Part shown: positions 22,521 to 31,193 of the stretch, piece by piece | Layout: each line of letters starts with the position of its first letter | How positions within the stretch are numbered: the stretch's first letter is position 1 | Source of the DNA: NCEH01 sp043195125 | GTDB lineage: Bacteria > Pseudomonadota > Alphaproteobacteria > Rhizobiales > Xanthobacteraceae | DNA: 64,000 nucleotides | Assembly: GCF_043195125.1 (NCBI RefSeq) | Contig: NZ_JBAFWR010000005.1 | Direction: 5' to 3' (one strand) | Program-made: the position numbers and the translations under genes | Notes under the pieces: generated by a model | What the model was told of the DNA's origin: nothing | Database searches by the model: none | The model's input: only the letters and a program-made list of their open reading frames with translations

Positions 22521-23447
22521 ATGACCGCCGCCACCCAGCCCTATCGCGGGCTGTTTCCCGTCGCGCCCACCCCGTTCCTTGCCAATGGCGACCTCGATCT
22601 GGAGGGCCAGCGCCGCGTGCTGGACTGCATGATCGACCAGGGCGTGGACGGCATCTGCATCCTCGCCAATTATTCCGAACAATTCCTGCTGACCGACGAA
22701 GAGCGCCGCATCCTTACCGAGCTTTCGCTGACCCACGTTGCGGGGCGCGTGCCGGTGATGGTGACGTGCTCGCATTTCTCCACCCGTATCGCCGCCGAGC
22801 GCGCCGCCCATGCGCGTGCAGCGGGCGCCAGCCTCGTCATGCTCATGCCGCCCTATCATGGCGCCGGCATCCGCCTCGACGAGCAGGCCATCTTCGATCA
22901 TTTCGCCCGCGTGGCGGACGCCGCCGGCATCCCGGTGATGCTCCAGGACGCACCGCTGAGCGGGGTATCGCTCTCCGTTCCGTTCATGGTGCGGCTCGCC
23001 CGCGAGCTGCCGCTGGTGCGCTATTTCAAGATCGAGGTGCCCGGCACTGCCGCCAAGCTGCGCGCGCTCATCGCCGCCGGCGGCGAGGCCATCGAGGGGC
23101 CGTTCGACGGCGAGGAAGCCATCACGCTGATGGCGGATCTCGATGCGGGGGCGACGGGCGTCATGTCGAGCGCGCTTCTGTCCGACCTGCTGCTCCCGGT
23201 ACTCGCGCACCACGCGGCTGGCCGGCGTGCGGAGGCCGCCCAGGCCTACGCCCGCGTGCTGCCGCTGATCAATTACGAGAACCGCCAGTGCGGGCTCCGC
23301 GCGGCGAAGATCGCGATGATGGAGGGCGGCGTGATCTCCTCCGACGCGGTGCGCCATCCGCTGGAGCCGGTGCATCCCGCGACCCGCGAAGGATTGCTGG
23401 AAATTGCCCGGGAACTTGATCCCCTGGTGCTGCGCTGGGGTAAGTGA
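22521..23447 (+). CDS. DapA/NAL family lyase or dehydratase (not a true dihydrodipicolinate synthase)
   Basis: Class I Schiff-base enzyme of 308 residues with a TIM-barrel fold. K170 in RYFKIEVPG is the Schiff-base lysine, and FPVAPTPF near the start and GICILANYSEQFLL are family motifs. The Tyr-Asn motif of genuine DapA is replaced by LQDAP, so lysine biosynthesis is unlikely. Together with the next gene this fits 2-keto-3-deoxy sugar acid dehydratases (5-keto-4-deoxyglucarate or L-2-keto-3-deoxyarabonate type) that produce alpha-ketoglutarate semialdehyde, or an aldolase releasing pyruvate. AGGAG precedes the ATG. Confidence 0.8.
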   Translation: MTAATQPYRGLFPVAPTPFLANGDLDLEGQRRVLDCMIDQGVDGICILANYSEQFLLTDEERRILTELSLTHVAGRVPVMVTCSHFSTRIAAERAAHARAAGASLVMLMPPYHGAGIRLDEQAIFDHFARVADAAGIPVMLQDAPLSGVSLSVPFMVRLARELPLVRYFKIEVPGTAAKLRALIAAGGEAIEGPFDGEEAITLMADLDAGATGVMSSALLSDLLLPVLAHHAAGRRAEAAQAYARVLPLINYENRQCGLRAAKIAMMEGGVISSDAVRHPLEPVHPATREGLLEIARELDPLVLRWGK

Positions 23448-23531
23448 CCCTCGGAATTCGCTTTCCATATCGATCCGGCCCAGGCTGAACTGCGGGCGAA
23501 CACGCCCGGACCTCGACGAAGGATGACCGAC

Positions 23532-25106
23532 ATGACCATCACCACGGATCTGCTGATTGGCGCCGACTCTCGGCCCGGCACGCTCGGCGAGGTCCGGGCG
23601 GTGGAAGCAGCGAGCGGCGCGCCGCTCGCACCCGCTTTCGGGGGCGCGACACTGGACGACCTCGAACGCGCCTGCGCGCTCGCGGACGCCGCGTTCGACG
23701 CCTATCGCGCCGTGTCGCTGGAAGAGCGGGCTCTGTTCCTCGAAGCCATCGCGCAGAACATCCTGGATGTGGGCGATGTGCTGATCGAGCGGGCGATGCT
23801 GGAAACGGGCCTGCCCCGCCCGCGGCTGGAAGGCGAGCGTGGCCGCACGGTCGGCCAGCTTCGGCTGTTCGCTCAGGTGGTGCGCGACGGCGGCTTCCTC
23901 GACCTGCGCATCGATCCCGCCCTGCCCGAGCGCAAGCCCCTGCCCCGCCCCGACTTGCGCCTGCGCAACGTGCCGCTCGGCCCGGTCGCGGTGTTCGGCG
24001 CGAGCAATTTTCCGCTCGCCTTCTCGGTCGCCGGCGGCGACACCGCCTCCGCCCTTGCGGCCGGCTGCCCGGTGATCGTGAAGGCCCATTCCGCCCATCC
24101 CGGCACCTCCCAGCTCGTGGGCAAAGCGGTGCAGAAGGCGGTGGCGGATCGCGGCCTGCCGCAGGGCGTTTTCTCCCTGCTGTACGACAGCGGCCGCAAG
24201 GTCGGCCAAGGGCTGGTGGCGGACCACCGGGTGAAGGCGGTCGGCTTCACCGGCTCGCGCGCCGGCGGCACCGCCTTCATGAAGATCGCGGCAGAGCGCG
24301 CCGAGCCCATCCCGGTCTATGCGGAGATGAGCAGCATCAATCCCGTCATCCTGTTTCCGGCGGCGCTCGCCGCGCGCGGCGCGCAGATCGGCACGGCATT
24401 TGCTGCGGCCCTGAGCCTGGGCGCCGGGCAGTTCTGCACCAATCCCGGACTGGTTCTGGCGCTTGAAGGGCCAGGGCTCGAAGACTTCCTCGCCGCTGCC
24501 GCGACCGCAATCACCGGCCAGCCTTCCGCCACCATGCTCACGCCTGGCATCCTCGCCGCCTACAATTCCGGCGTGGAAATCCTGGCCTGCCACAGCGCGG
24601 TGAAAGAGGTGGCACGCGGACAGGCCGACGGCGCGCTGAAGGGTCGGGCCGCCTTGTTCACCACCACCGCGGCGGACTTCCTCGCCCATCACGACCTTCA
24701 GGCGGAAGTCTTCGGCGCCGCCTCTCTCGTGGTGCGCTGCGCGACGGTCGAGGACCTGACCCGCGTGCTGGAGAGCCTGGAAGGCCAGCTCACGGCCGCC
24801 CTGCACATCGACGAGGCGGATTATCCCACCGCGCGGCAGTTCGTGCCCATGCTGGAGCGCAAGGTGGGGCGCATCCTCGTGAACGGCTTCGGCACCGGCG
24901 TCGAGGTATGCCATGCCATGGTCCACGGCGGCCCGTTCCCGGCCACCGCCGACGGGCGGTCCACCTCGGTCGGAACGCTCGCCATCGCCCGCTTCCTGCG
25001 TCCGGTCAGCTACCAGGACCTGCCCGACGCGCTGCTGCCGCCGGAACTGAAGGGCGCGGGCGCTGCAGGCCTGCCGAAGCGGCTGGATGGAAAGCTCCAG
25101 GCATGA
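23532..25106 (+). CDS. Alpha-ketoglutarate semialdehyde dehydrogenase-like aldehyde dehydrogenase
   Basis: NAD(P)-dependent cytoplasmic aldehyde dehydrogenase of 524 residues. The catalytic Cys302 (GAGQFCTNPG), the general base Glu265 (PVYAEMSS) and Asn159 (FGASNFPLAFSVAGGD) are present; the last stretch and the late VCHAMVHGGPFPAT are typical of the KGSADH subfamily, which makes alpha-ketoglutarate from its semialdehyde. The start at 23532 has AAGGA at proper spacing; an ATG at 23523 is less well placed. It follows the DapA-family gene and overlaps the AroE-like gene by ATGA. The pathway end product would be alpha-ketoglutarate. Confidence 0.87.
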   Translation: MTITTDLLIGADSRPGTLGEVRAVEAASGAPLAPAFGGATLDDLERACALADAAFDAYRAVSLEERALFLEAIAQNILDVGDVLIERAMLETGLPRPRLEGERGRTVGQLRLFAQVVRDGGFLDLRIDPALPERKPLPRPDLRLRNVPLGPVAVFGASNFPLAFSVAGGDTASALAAGCPVIVKAHSAHPGTSQLVGKAVQKAVADRGLPQGVFSLLYDSGRKVGQGLVADHRVKAVGFTGSRAGGTAFMKIAAERAEPIPVYAEMSSINPVILFPAALAARGAQIGTAFAAALSLGAGQFCTNPGLVLALEGPGLEDFLAAAATAITGQPSATMLTPGILAAYNSGVEILACHSAVKEVARGQADGALKGRAALFTTTAADFLAHHDLQAEVFGAASLVVRCATVEDLTRVLESLEGQLTAALHIDEADYPTARQFVPMLERKVGRILVNGFGTGVEVCHAMVHGGPFPATADGRSTSVGTLAIARFLRPVSYQDLPDALLPPELKGAGAAGLPKRLDGKLQA

Positions 25107-25909
25107 GCGCACGCAGCATCACGCAGATCACGGGCCACACGCGGGTGCTCGGCATTCTTGCCGACCCCATCGCCCATGTGAAGGCGCCGCCCGGCATCAA
25201 TGCGATCTGCGAGCGGCGCGGCCGCGATGCGGTGATGGTGCCATTCCAGGTGGCGCCCGAGCGCCTCGCCGCCTTCGCGGACAGCCTGCGCACGCTCAAG
25301 AGCTTCGACGGCGCCATCATCACGGTGCCCCACAAGGCGGCGATGGTGGCCCATTGCGACGAGGTGAGCGCGCGGGCACAGGCCATGGGCGCGGTGAACG
25401 TCATCCGCCGCACTTCAGACAACCGCCTCCAGGGCGACATGCTGGACGGGGCGGGCTTCGTCGCCGGTGTTCTCGGCGCGGGCGTGGCGTTGAAAGGCCG
25501 GCGGATCTATCTCGCCGGCGCGGGCGGCGCGGCGAGCGCCATCGGCTTCGCTCTGGCGGCAGAGGGCGTCTCCCATCTGACCATCGCTAACCGCACCCGC
25601 GCCAAGGCACAGGATCTGTGCGATCGGATCGCCGCCGTGCATCCCGGCGTGTCGATCACCCCGGGCAGCGAAGATCCGTCCGGCCACGACATCGTCGTGA
25701 ACGGCACCTCGCTCGGCATGAAGCCGGATGATCCGCTTCCACTCGACGCCGCGCGCCTGTCCGCGTCCATGGTGGTCGCGGAGATCATCATGCAACCGGA
25801 GATCACGCCGCTACTGGCGCGTGCGCGCGAAGCCGGCTGCCGCATCCATTTGGGCCGGCCCATGCTGGAGCACCAGCTCGAACTGATGGCCGACTTCTTC
25901 GGCATCTAG
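25103..25909 (+). CDS. AroE-like (shikimate/quinate dehydrogenase family) oxidoreductase
   Basis: A 268-residue Rossmann-fold protein of the shikimate dehydrogenase family. The catalytic lysine K78 (TVPHK) and aspartate D115 (DMLDGAGF) and the dinucleotide motif GAGGAASA are present, as is NGTSLGM. However, the substrate-binding motif near the start, normally SxS in GxPIxHSxSP, reads DPIAHVKAPP, so both serines are gone. This suggests a substrate other than shikimate. It is the last gene of a catabolic operon, not an aromatic biosynthesis operon, and overlaps the aldehyde dehydrogenase stop, supporting a catabolic role. It should not be called aroE without testing. Confidence 0.8.
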   Translation: MSARSITQITGHTRVLGILADPIAHVKAPPGINAICERRGRDAVMVPFQVAPERLAAFADSLRTLKSFDGAIITVPHKAAMVAHCDEVSARAQAMGAVNVIRRTSDNRLQGDMLDGAGFVAGVLGAGVALKGRRIYLAGAGGAASAIGFALAAEGVSHLTIANRTRAKAQDLCDRIAAVHPGVSITPGSEDPSGHDIVVNGTSLGMKPDDPLPLDAARLSASMVVAEIIMQPEITPLLARAREAGCRIHLGRPMLEHQLELMADFFGI

Positions 25910-26000
25910 GCCCCTCGCGCCCGCCGCCGGCCATCTCGCTGCCGGCAGGATCGGGGCGCGGCCGCGGCCCATCAACAAGCCGACGTCGCAAGTGCCGGGA

Positions 26001-26020
26001 GCGGGACCCAAGGGTCCCGC
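26001..26020. terminator. GC-rich hairpin between convergent genes
   Basis: GCGGGACCC and GGGTCCCGC form a perfect nine-base stem with a two-base spacer between the convergent AroE-like and amidohydrolase genes. Neither strand has a T-run, so its efficiency as an intrinsic terminator is doubtful. Confidence 0.4.
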
Positions 26021-26032
26021 CAAACGCACGTT

Positions 26033-26926
26033 TCAGGATTTGAAGCCATAGAGGCGGTGTGCGTTTTCCGTGAGGATGCGATTGCGCGTGGCTTCGTCGG
26101 GAACCCAGTCGGCAAGCAGGTCGAGCAGGTCGCCGACATTGGGCATGGGCGTCCATGTTGAGACATGCGGCCAGTCCGAACCCCAGACGCATCGCTCGGG
26201 CGCCACCTCGACCAGCGCGCGCGCCAGCGGGATCGTGTCCCGAAAGGGCGCCCCCTCGACGGAAAGGCGGTAGGCGCCGGAAAGCTTGACCCAAGCACCC
26301 TCCGCCACCAGCCTCAGGAGCTCCTGGAACCCAGGGTGCTCCATGCCTTCCGATGCCGGAAAATGGCCCATGTGGTCCACCACCGCCGGCGCGCGCAGCT
26401 TGCGGATGCGTGGCCCGAGTTCGCCCAAGTCCCGCGCATCCAGGAGGAACTGGAGATGCCAGCCCATCTCGGCGCACAAGTCCCCGTAGCGCTCCATGAG
26501 GTCGAGACTGACGCCGCCGCCGAACAGCGCGTTGATGCGCAACCCCGCGACTCCCGCCGCCTTCAGCTCCGCATAAACGGCGTCCGGCAGGCCGAGGTCC
26601 GCCACGGCCACGCCCCGCAGGCGGGCCGGGTTGGCCCGCAACGTCTCCAGCATCAGCCGGTTGTCGGTGCCGTGGACGCTGACCTGGACCAGCACGCCAT
26701 AGGTCATGCCGGTGGCGTCCAGCATGCCGAGATAATCGGCGGCCGTGGCGACCGGAGCGGTGTAGCTCCGGTTCGGCATCAAGGGATAGTCCGGTGGCGC
26801 ACCGATGACATGGGCGTGCGTGTCCACCGCCCCCGCCGGCACCTTGAAGCGGCTCGCTCCTCGCGGATGGGGATCCGGCCCAAGACAGGCCGGCGGCTCT
26901 CCCTTTTGGATTATGGGATCACTCAT
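26033..26926 (-). CDS. Amidohydrolase family 2 protein, LigI/PDC lactonase-like
   Basis: TIM-barrel metal-dependent hydrolase of 297 residues. The metal/active-site motifs VDTHAHV, VDHMGHF and GSDWPH are visible, and the overall form resembles 2-pyrone-4,6-dicarboxylate lactonase and related lactonases of sugar acids (cog3618 group). It could open a lactone of a sugar acid. Start ATG at 26926 overlaps the MFS transporter stop by eight bases, so the transporter and hydrolase form one leftward unit. The divergent IlvD/Edd-family dehydratase is probably in the same pathway; substrate unknown. Confidence 0.82.
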   Translation of the reverse strand: MSDPIIQKGEPPACLGPDPHPRGASRFKVPAGAVDTHAHVIGAPPDYPLMPNRSYTAPVATAADYLGMLDATGMTYGVLVQVSVHGTDNRLMLETLRANPARLRGVAVADLGLPDAVYAELKAAGVAGLRINALFGGGVSLDLMERYGDLCAEMGWHLQFLLDARDLGELGPRIRKLRAPAVVDHMGHFPASEGMEHPGFQELLRLVAEGAWVKLSGAYRLSVEGAPFRDTIPLARALVEVAPERCVWGSDWPHVSTWTPMPNVGDLLDLLADWVPDEATRNRILTENAHRLYGFKS

Positions 26927-28211
26927 CGGGATGCAGCACCTTTCCACGGGTCTCTGGCAGAGCCAGCGCCCCCAGAAGCAGCAGTCCGTAAGCGAACACA
27001 GCGAAGATCGCAATGGCACTGGAAAGCGCCATCTTGGACGAGAGAAAACCCACCAATGCCGGGAACAGAGCCCCGATGCCGCGCCCGAAATTGTACGCGA
27101 ATCCCTGGCCGGACCCCCGCAGACGGGTCGGGAAAAGCTCGGTGAGGAAGGCGCCGAGGCCGGAGAAATAGCCCGAGGCGCAGATGCCAAGCGGAAAGCC
27201 CAGATACAGCATGACCTGATTGGACAGGGGCAACTGCGTATAGGCGACCACGAGAATGGAGGCGAGGATCGAGAACAGGATGAACAGGCGGCGCCGGCCG
27301 ATGCGATCCGCGAGATAGGCGCCCCAGACATAGCCGATGAAGCTGCCGACGATGAGCAGCGCCAGATAGCCGGTGGAGCCGACAACCGTCAGCCCGCGCT
27401 CCACGCGCAAATAAGTGGGCAGCCAGGTGGTCACGGCGTAGTAGCCGCCCTGCGCGCCCGTGCAGAGCAGGGCCGTCAGCAGCGTGATCTTCAGGACGCC
27501 GGGAGAGAAGATCTCCCACAAGGAGGGGCGATCCCTGGTCTTGCCTTCCAGCTGGCGGGTGACTGCAGATACCTCCGGCTCTTCCACATAGCGGCGCAGG
27601 AAGAAGATCAGCAAAGCGGGAATCGCGCCGAGCCCGAACATCCAGCGCCACGCCACCTCGGGCGGCAGCAAGGTGTAGCAGACCGCCTGCAGCAGCACCG
27701 CCGCGCCCCAGCCCACGGCCCAACCCGACTGGACCGTTCCCACCGCACGGCCGCGATACTGCGCCCGAATGGTCTCCCCGATCAGCACGGCACCAGCGGC
27801 CCATTCGCCGCCGAAACCAAGGCCCAGCAGGGCGCGGATGATCATCAGCTGCTCAAAATTCTGGGCGAAGGCGCACAGCAGGGTGAAGACTGAGAACCAC
27901 AGGATGGTGATCTGAAGGGTCCGCACCCGCCCGATGCGGTCGGAGAGGAAGCCCGCAAGCCAGCCGCCGAGCGCGGAGACGATGAGGGTGCCGGTGACAG
28001 CGAGGCCCGCCATGCCGCGATCCACCTGCCACATCGCGATGATCGTTCCGATCACCAGCGGGTAGATCATGAAATCCATCGCATCAAGGGCCCAGCCCAT
28101 GAAGCAGGCCCAGAATGTGCGCCGCTCCGGCGCAGTCATGTTTCGGAAAAATCCGCTCAGGCTCAGATCTTCTGCTGGCACAGACCCGTCAGTCGCAGGC
28201 GTAATACTCAT
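26919..28211 (-). CDS. MFS transporter, sialate/aromatic acid:H+ symporter-like
   Basis: Twelve-helix importer of 430 residues in the inner membrane. ACFMGWALDAMDFMIYPLVI resembles the helix 1 of SHS-family symporters such as NanT, and the loop motif GGWLAGFLSDRIGRVRT (helix 2-3) and its counterpart DRIGRRRLF (helix 8-9) are classical MFS signatures. A GGGAGA ribosome site is placed before the ATG at 28211. The partner gene encodes a LigI-like hydrolase, so the cargo is probably an acidic sugar, lactone or aromatic acid. Confidence 0.86.
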   Translation of the reverse strand: MSITPATDGSVPAEDLSLSGFFRNMTAPERRTFWACFMGWALDAMDFMIYPLVIGTIIAMWQVDRGMAGLAVTGTLIVSALGGWLAGFLSDRIGRVRTLQITILWFSVFTLLCAFAQNFEQLMIIRALLGLGFGGEWAAGAVLIGETIRAQYRGRAVGTVQSGWAVGWGAAVLLQAVCYTLLPPEVAWRWMFGLGAIPALLIFFLRRYVEEPEVSAVTRQLEGKTRDRPSLWEIFSPGVLKITLLTALLCTGAQGGYYAVTTWLPTYLRVERGLTVVGSTGYLALLIVGSFIGYVWGAYLADRIGRRRLFILFSILASILVVAYTQLPLSNQVMLYLGFPLGICASGYFSGLGAFLTELFPTRLRGSGQGFAYNFGRGIGALFPALVGFLSSKMALSSAIAIFAVFAYGLLLLGALALPETRGKVLHPDE

Positions 28212-28368
28212 TTTAGTCTCCCTCAGACGCATCTGGATCGCCTTCGGCGAATCTCAGGATTGCGCACCCCTATTTTTATTTTGGTTCGAATGAAGCGCCC
28301 TTCGGAGGAACTGGCGCAGCATCGCGATGGGACGACACCGTAGGAGACGCAAAATTTCGCGTCAATTA

Positions 28369-28382
28369 GATTGTCAATAATC
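28369..28382. promoter_or_regulatory. Candidate GntR operator in divergent spacer
   Basis: Within the 261-base spacer between the MFS operon and the gntR gene, GATTGTCAATAATC contains the nine-base palindrome ATTGTCAAT, and a GACGC...GCGTC dyad lies just upstream (28346-28363 area). These are candidate sites for the adjacent FCD-type regulator. The spacer is otherwise without gene. Confidence 0.35.
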
Positions 28383-28472
28383 TCGGCGATAAATATCTTG
28401 ACGGTCGGGGTGCCTTGACGTTGGTGTATGAGAGAGAGCTGAGAGCGTTCCAGCGACAGGAGCTTTGGGTTG

Positions 28473-29192
28473 ATGAGAACCGTTCGCGCTGCGCCCGCCG
28501 GCCTTGCCGGCAATGATGGCCGCACCGCAGGAAGGCCGGAGCCGGCCACCCTCGAGGCGATGGTCGCCGCATTGGAGGAAGATATCGTTCTGGGCCGCCT
28601 GCACCCCCGTGAGCGCCTGATCGAAGAGGATCTGATCACGCGCTTCGGGGCGACGCGGCATCTCGCCAGGCAGGCGCTGATCGAACTCGATCGGATGGGC
28701 CTGATCGAGCGTATCCCGAACCGCGGCGCCCAGGTGCGCAGCTACACCGTCGACGAGGTCGAACAACTCTACGTTTTGCGCGGGTTGCTGGAGGCCGAGG
28801 CGGCGCGCTTGATCGCGCTTCCCATGCCTGCGGACGACCTCGCGGAACTGAAGGACCTCCAGGCGGCTCATGACATGGCGATCGCCGCCGGCGATGTCGC
28901 CGCCATCTTCCGCGCCAATCTCGCCTTCCACCGCAAGCTGTTCAGCTGCTGCCGCAATGTCTTCCTCTCGGAAGCCATCACGGCCGCAGCCCAGCGCGCC
29001 CACGGCATCCGTTTCCTGGTGCTCACCGCCCCGCATGAACGCGAAGCCGCGCGCCAGGAACACCATGCCATGATCGCGGCGATCGAAGCGCTGGACAGCG
29101 ATCTCCTGGTGGACCTGTGCCGCAACCACCTCCCCGCCTCCAAAGCGGCGTATCTGCGCGCATTCGGCCAGGTTCCCCGCGACTCCCTCTAG
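28473..29192 (+). CDS. GntR family transcriptional regulator, FCD subfamily
   Basis: A 239-residue regulator with winged helix at about residues 25-95 (RFGATRHLARQALIELDRMGLIERI) and an FCD domain (VEQLYVLRGLLEAEAARLI, FRANLAFHRKLFSCC). The metal-binding histidine pattern of FCD (HRKL, then late HHAMI and NHL) is visible. The ATG at 28473 is preceded by AGGAG. It is divergent from the MFS/amidohydrolase genes and lies 17 bases before the IlvD/Edd-family gene, so it probably controls both. Confidence 0.87.
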   Translation: MRTVRAAPAGLAGNDGRTAGRPEPATLEAMVAALEEDIVLGRLHPRERLIEEDLITRFGATRHLARQALIELDRMGLIERIPNRGAQVRSYTVDEVEQLYVLRGLLEAEAARLIALPMPADDLAELKDLQAAHDMAIAAGDVAAIFRANLAFHRKLFSCCRNVFLSEAITAAAQRAHGIRFLVLTAPHEREAARQEHHAMIAAIEALDSDLLVDLCRNHLPASKAAYLRAFGQVPRDSL

Positions 29193-29209
29193 ATTCGAGC
29201 TTGATCGAG

Positions 29210-30925
29210 ATGAGCGAAGACCATTCCCCCGCCGGCCTGGCCCGCGGGCTCACAAATTACGGCGATCGGGATTTCGCCCGCTACCTCAGGCTCTCCATGG
29301 CGAGGTCGATGGGCTATTCCGAGGCGTTGCTGAATAAGCCCGTGGTGGGCATCGCCTCGACTTACAGTGAGTTCAACAATTGCCACCGCAACGTGCCTGA
29401 ACTGGTGGCGGCGGTGAAGCGCGGCGTCCTCGCGGCCGGCGGCCTGCCCCTGGAATTCCCCACCATCTCGCTGGGCGAGGTGTTCCTCAATCCCACCAGC
29501 CTGTTCTTCCGCAACCTCATGTCGATGGACACCGAGGAGATGATCCGTGGCCAGCCCATGGATGCCGTGGTGCTGGTGGGAGGCTGCGACAAGACCGTGC
29601 CGGCGCAGCTGATGGGCGCGGTCTCGGCGGGCCTGCCGACGGTGCAATTGGTGACCGGCCCCATGATGACCGGCCGGTGGCGCGGTGAGCGGCTCGGTGC
29701 CTGCACGGACTGCCGGCGGTTCTGGGCGAAGTACCGCTCCGGCGAAATCGATAACGCGACCATCGGGGAGGTGGAAGGCAATCTCGCCACCACCACCGGC
29801 ACCTGCGCGGTGATGGGCACCGCCAGCACGATGGCTTCGATCGCCGAGGCCCTGGGCATCATGCTGCCGGGCACCGCCGCAATTCCCGCGGTGCATGCGG
29901 ACCGCCTCCGCGCCGCCGAGGCGTCTGGCGCCGCCGCGCTGGCCCTGGCGCGGGCCGGCATCACCATCCGCGATATCATCACCGAGAAGTCGATCGAGAA
30001 TGCGATCCGGGTGCTGCTCGCCATCGGCGGGTCCACCAACGGCATCGTCCACCTCACGGCCATCGCCGGGCGCGCCGGCGTGGACATCGACCTCAAGCGC
30101 CTCAACGAACTCTCCGACACCACCCCGGTCCTGGTGGATCTGAAGCCCACCGGCCCGTATTACATGGAGGATCTGCATGCTGCCGGAGGCATCGGCGCGG
30201 TATTGCGCGAACTGAAGCCGCTCCTGCACCTCGATTGCATGACTGTGGCGGGCGAGACCCTCGGCGAACGCCTTGCTCCCGCGCCCGCGTTTGTCGACCG
30301 CACCGTGGTCAAGCCCCTGGATGCGCCGCTCCAGCCCCAGGGCGGGCTGGTGGCGCTATTCGGAAGCCTCGCCCCGCGCGGCGCGATCCTCAAGCGCGCC
30401 GCCGCCGATCCGGCGCTGTTCGAACGGGAGGGACGCGCGGTGGTGTTCACCTCGCTGGAGGATCTCGCCGCACGGATCGACGACCCGGACCTCGACGTCG
30501 CACCCGACGATTTCCTGGTGCTGCAGAATGCCGGGCCGCGCAGCGCATCGGGCATGCCCGAATCCGGTTATCTTCCGATCCCGCAAAAGCTCGCACGGCA
30601 GGGGGTCAAGGACATGGTGCGCATTTCGGATGCGCGCATGAGCGGCACCGCCTACGGCACCATCGTGCTGCATGTGGCCCCGGACGCTGCGTCAGGCGGC
30701 CCGCTCGGCCTGGTGCGCAACGGCGACCGCATCCGCCTATCGGTCAAAGCCGGCACCATCGACCTGCTGGTGGGCGAGGATGAACTGGCGCACCGCAGGC
30801 GCGATCAGCCACCCGCACGCCTCGCGCCCCAGCGTGGCTATGCGCGGCTTTACTACCGCGAGGTGCTCCAGGCCGACCAGGGCTGCGACTTCGACTTTCT
30901 GCGTCCGGTCCCCGTGGGGGATTAG
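29210..30925 (+). CDS. IlvD/Edd family dehydratase, sugar-acid type
   Basis: Iron-sulfur dehydratase of 571 residues. Three cysteine sites that hold the cluster are visible: SEFNNCHRN, LVGGCDKTVPAQLM and LGACTDCRRFWAKY; the ACTDCRxxW form is typical of sugar-acid dehydratases (arabonate, xylonate, gluconate) rather than of biosynthetic IlvD. AIGGSTNGIVHLTAIAGRAG and GPRSASGMPE are the later family motifs. The C-terminus is complete. The start ATG at 29210 has a weak site (ATCGAG) and follows the gntR stop by 17 bases. It likely makes a 2-keto-3-deoxy acid; an aldonic acid is the best guess. Confidence 0.85.
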   Translation: MSEDHSPAGLARGLTNYGDRDFARYLRLSMARSMGYSEALLNKPVVGIASTYSEFNNCHRNVPELVAAVKRGVLAAGGLPLEFPTISLGEVFLNPTSLFFRNLMSMDTEEMIRGQPMDAVVLVGGCDKTVPAQLMGAVSAGLPTVQLVTGPMMTGRWRGERLGACTDCRRFWAKYRSGEIDNATIGEVEGNLATTTGTCAVMGTASTMASIAEALGIMLPGTAAIPAVHADRLRAAEASGAAALALARAGITIRDIITEKSIENAIRVLLAIGGSTNGIVHLTAIAGRAGVDIDLKRLNELSDTTPVLVDLKPTGPYYMEDLHAAGGIGAVLRELKPLLHLDCMTVAGETLGERLAPAPAFVDRTVVKPLDAPLQPQGGLVALFGSLAPRGAILKRAAADPALFEREGRAVVFTSLEDLAARIDDPDLDVAPDDFLVLQNAGPRSASGMPESGYLPIPQKLARQGVKDMVRISDARMSGTAYGTIVLHVAPDAASGGPLGLVRNGDRIRLSVKAGTIDLLVGEDELAHRRRDQPPARLAPQRGYARLYYREVLQADQGCDFDFLRPVPVGD

Positions 30926-31101
30926 CACGGTGTCCGCTATAGCACTGCGCGGCCGAACCTCGTAGAGTCACCGCTCCAGGCGTCCGTTTTCGCCCTGGGC
31001 CATGCAACGGCATCGGCCCGGGCAGGATGCCGATCCCCCAGCCCGTTGCACGCGAGCGAGGCCGCGATGGCCGCGGTCTCGCTCGCGCTTCGACACCGCT
31101 C

Positions 31102-31177
31102 GTTCATTTGAACGTCATGCAACCGACACCGTGCGTTCAACGAACCTGATTACGGTCCGCCCAATGTTCAAATGAAC
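31102..31177. promoter_or_regulatory. Three GTTC/GAAC dyads upstream of the DeoR gene (candidate operators)
   Basis: The spacer before the DeoR-family gene carries three dyads: GTTCATTTGAAC (31102-31113, with flanking C/G making six-base arms), GTTCAACGAAC (31135-31145) and GTTCAAATGAAC (31166-31177, with flanking T/A). Their centres are about 32.5 and 31.5 bases apart, close to three turns of DNA each. The TGTTC...GAACA form recalls the known GlpR operator. The last site lies 16 bases before the start codon of the regulator gene. Confidence 0.65.
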
Positions 31178-31193
31178 ATGCAGACGGGCGGGC

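Noticed and set aside
22521..23447. Calling the DapA-family gene dapA (lysine biosynthesis)
   Set aside because: The DapA tyrosine motif is replaced and the neighbours are catabolic.
22122..25112. A 996-codon frame on the - strand opposite the DapA-family and KGSADH genes
   Set aside because: Antisense shadow of well-supported enzymes; composition is Gly/His/Arg-rich with no family pattern.
25103..25909. Calling the AroE-like gene aroE (shikimate biosynthesis)
   Set aside because: The shikimate-binding SxS motif is missing and the gene is in a catabolic operon.
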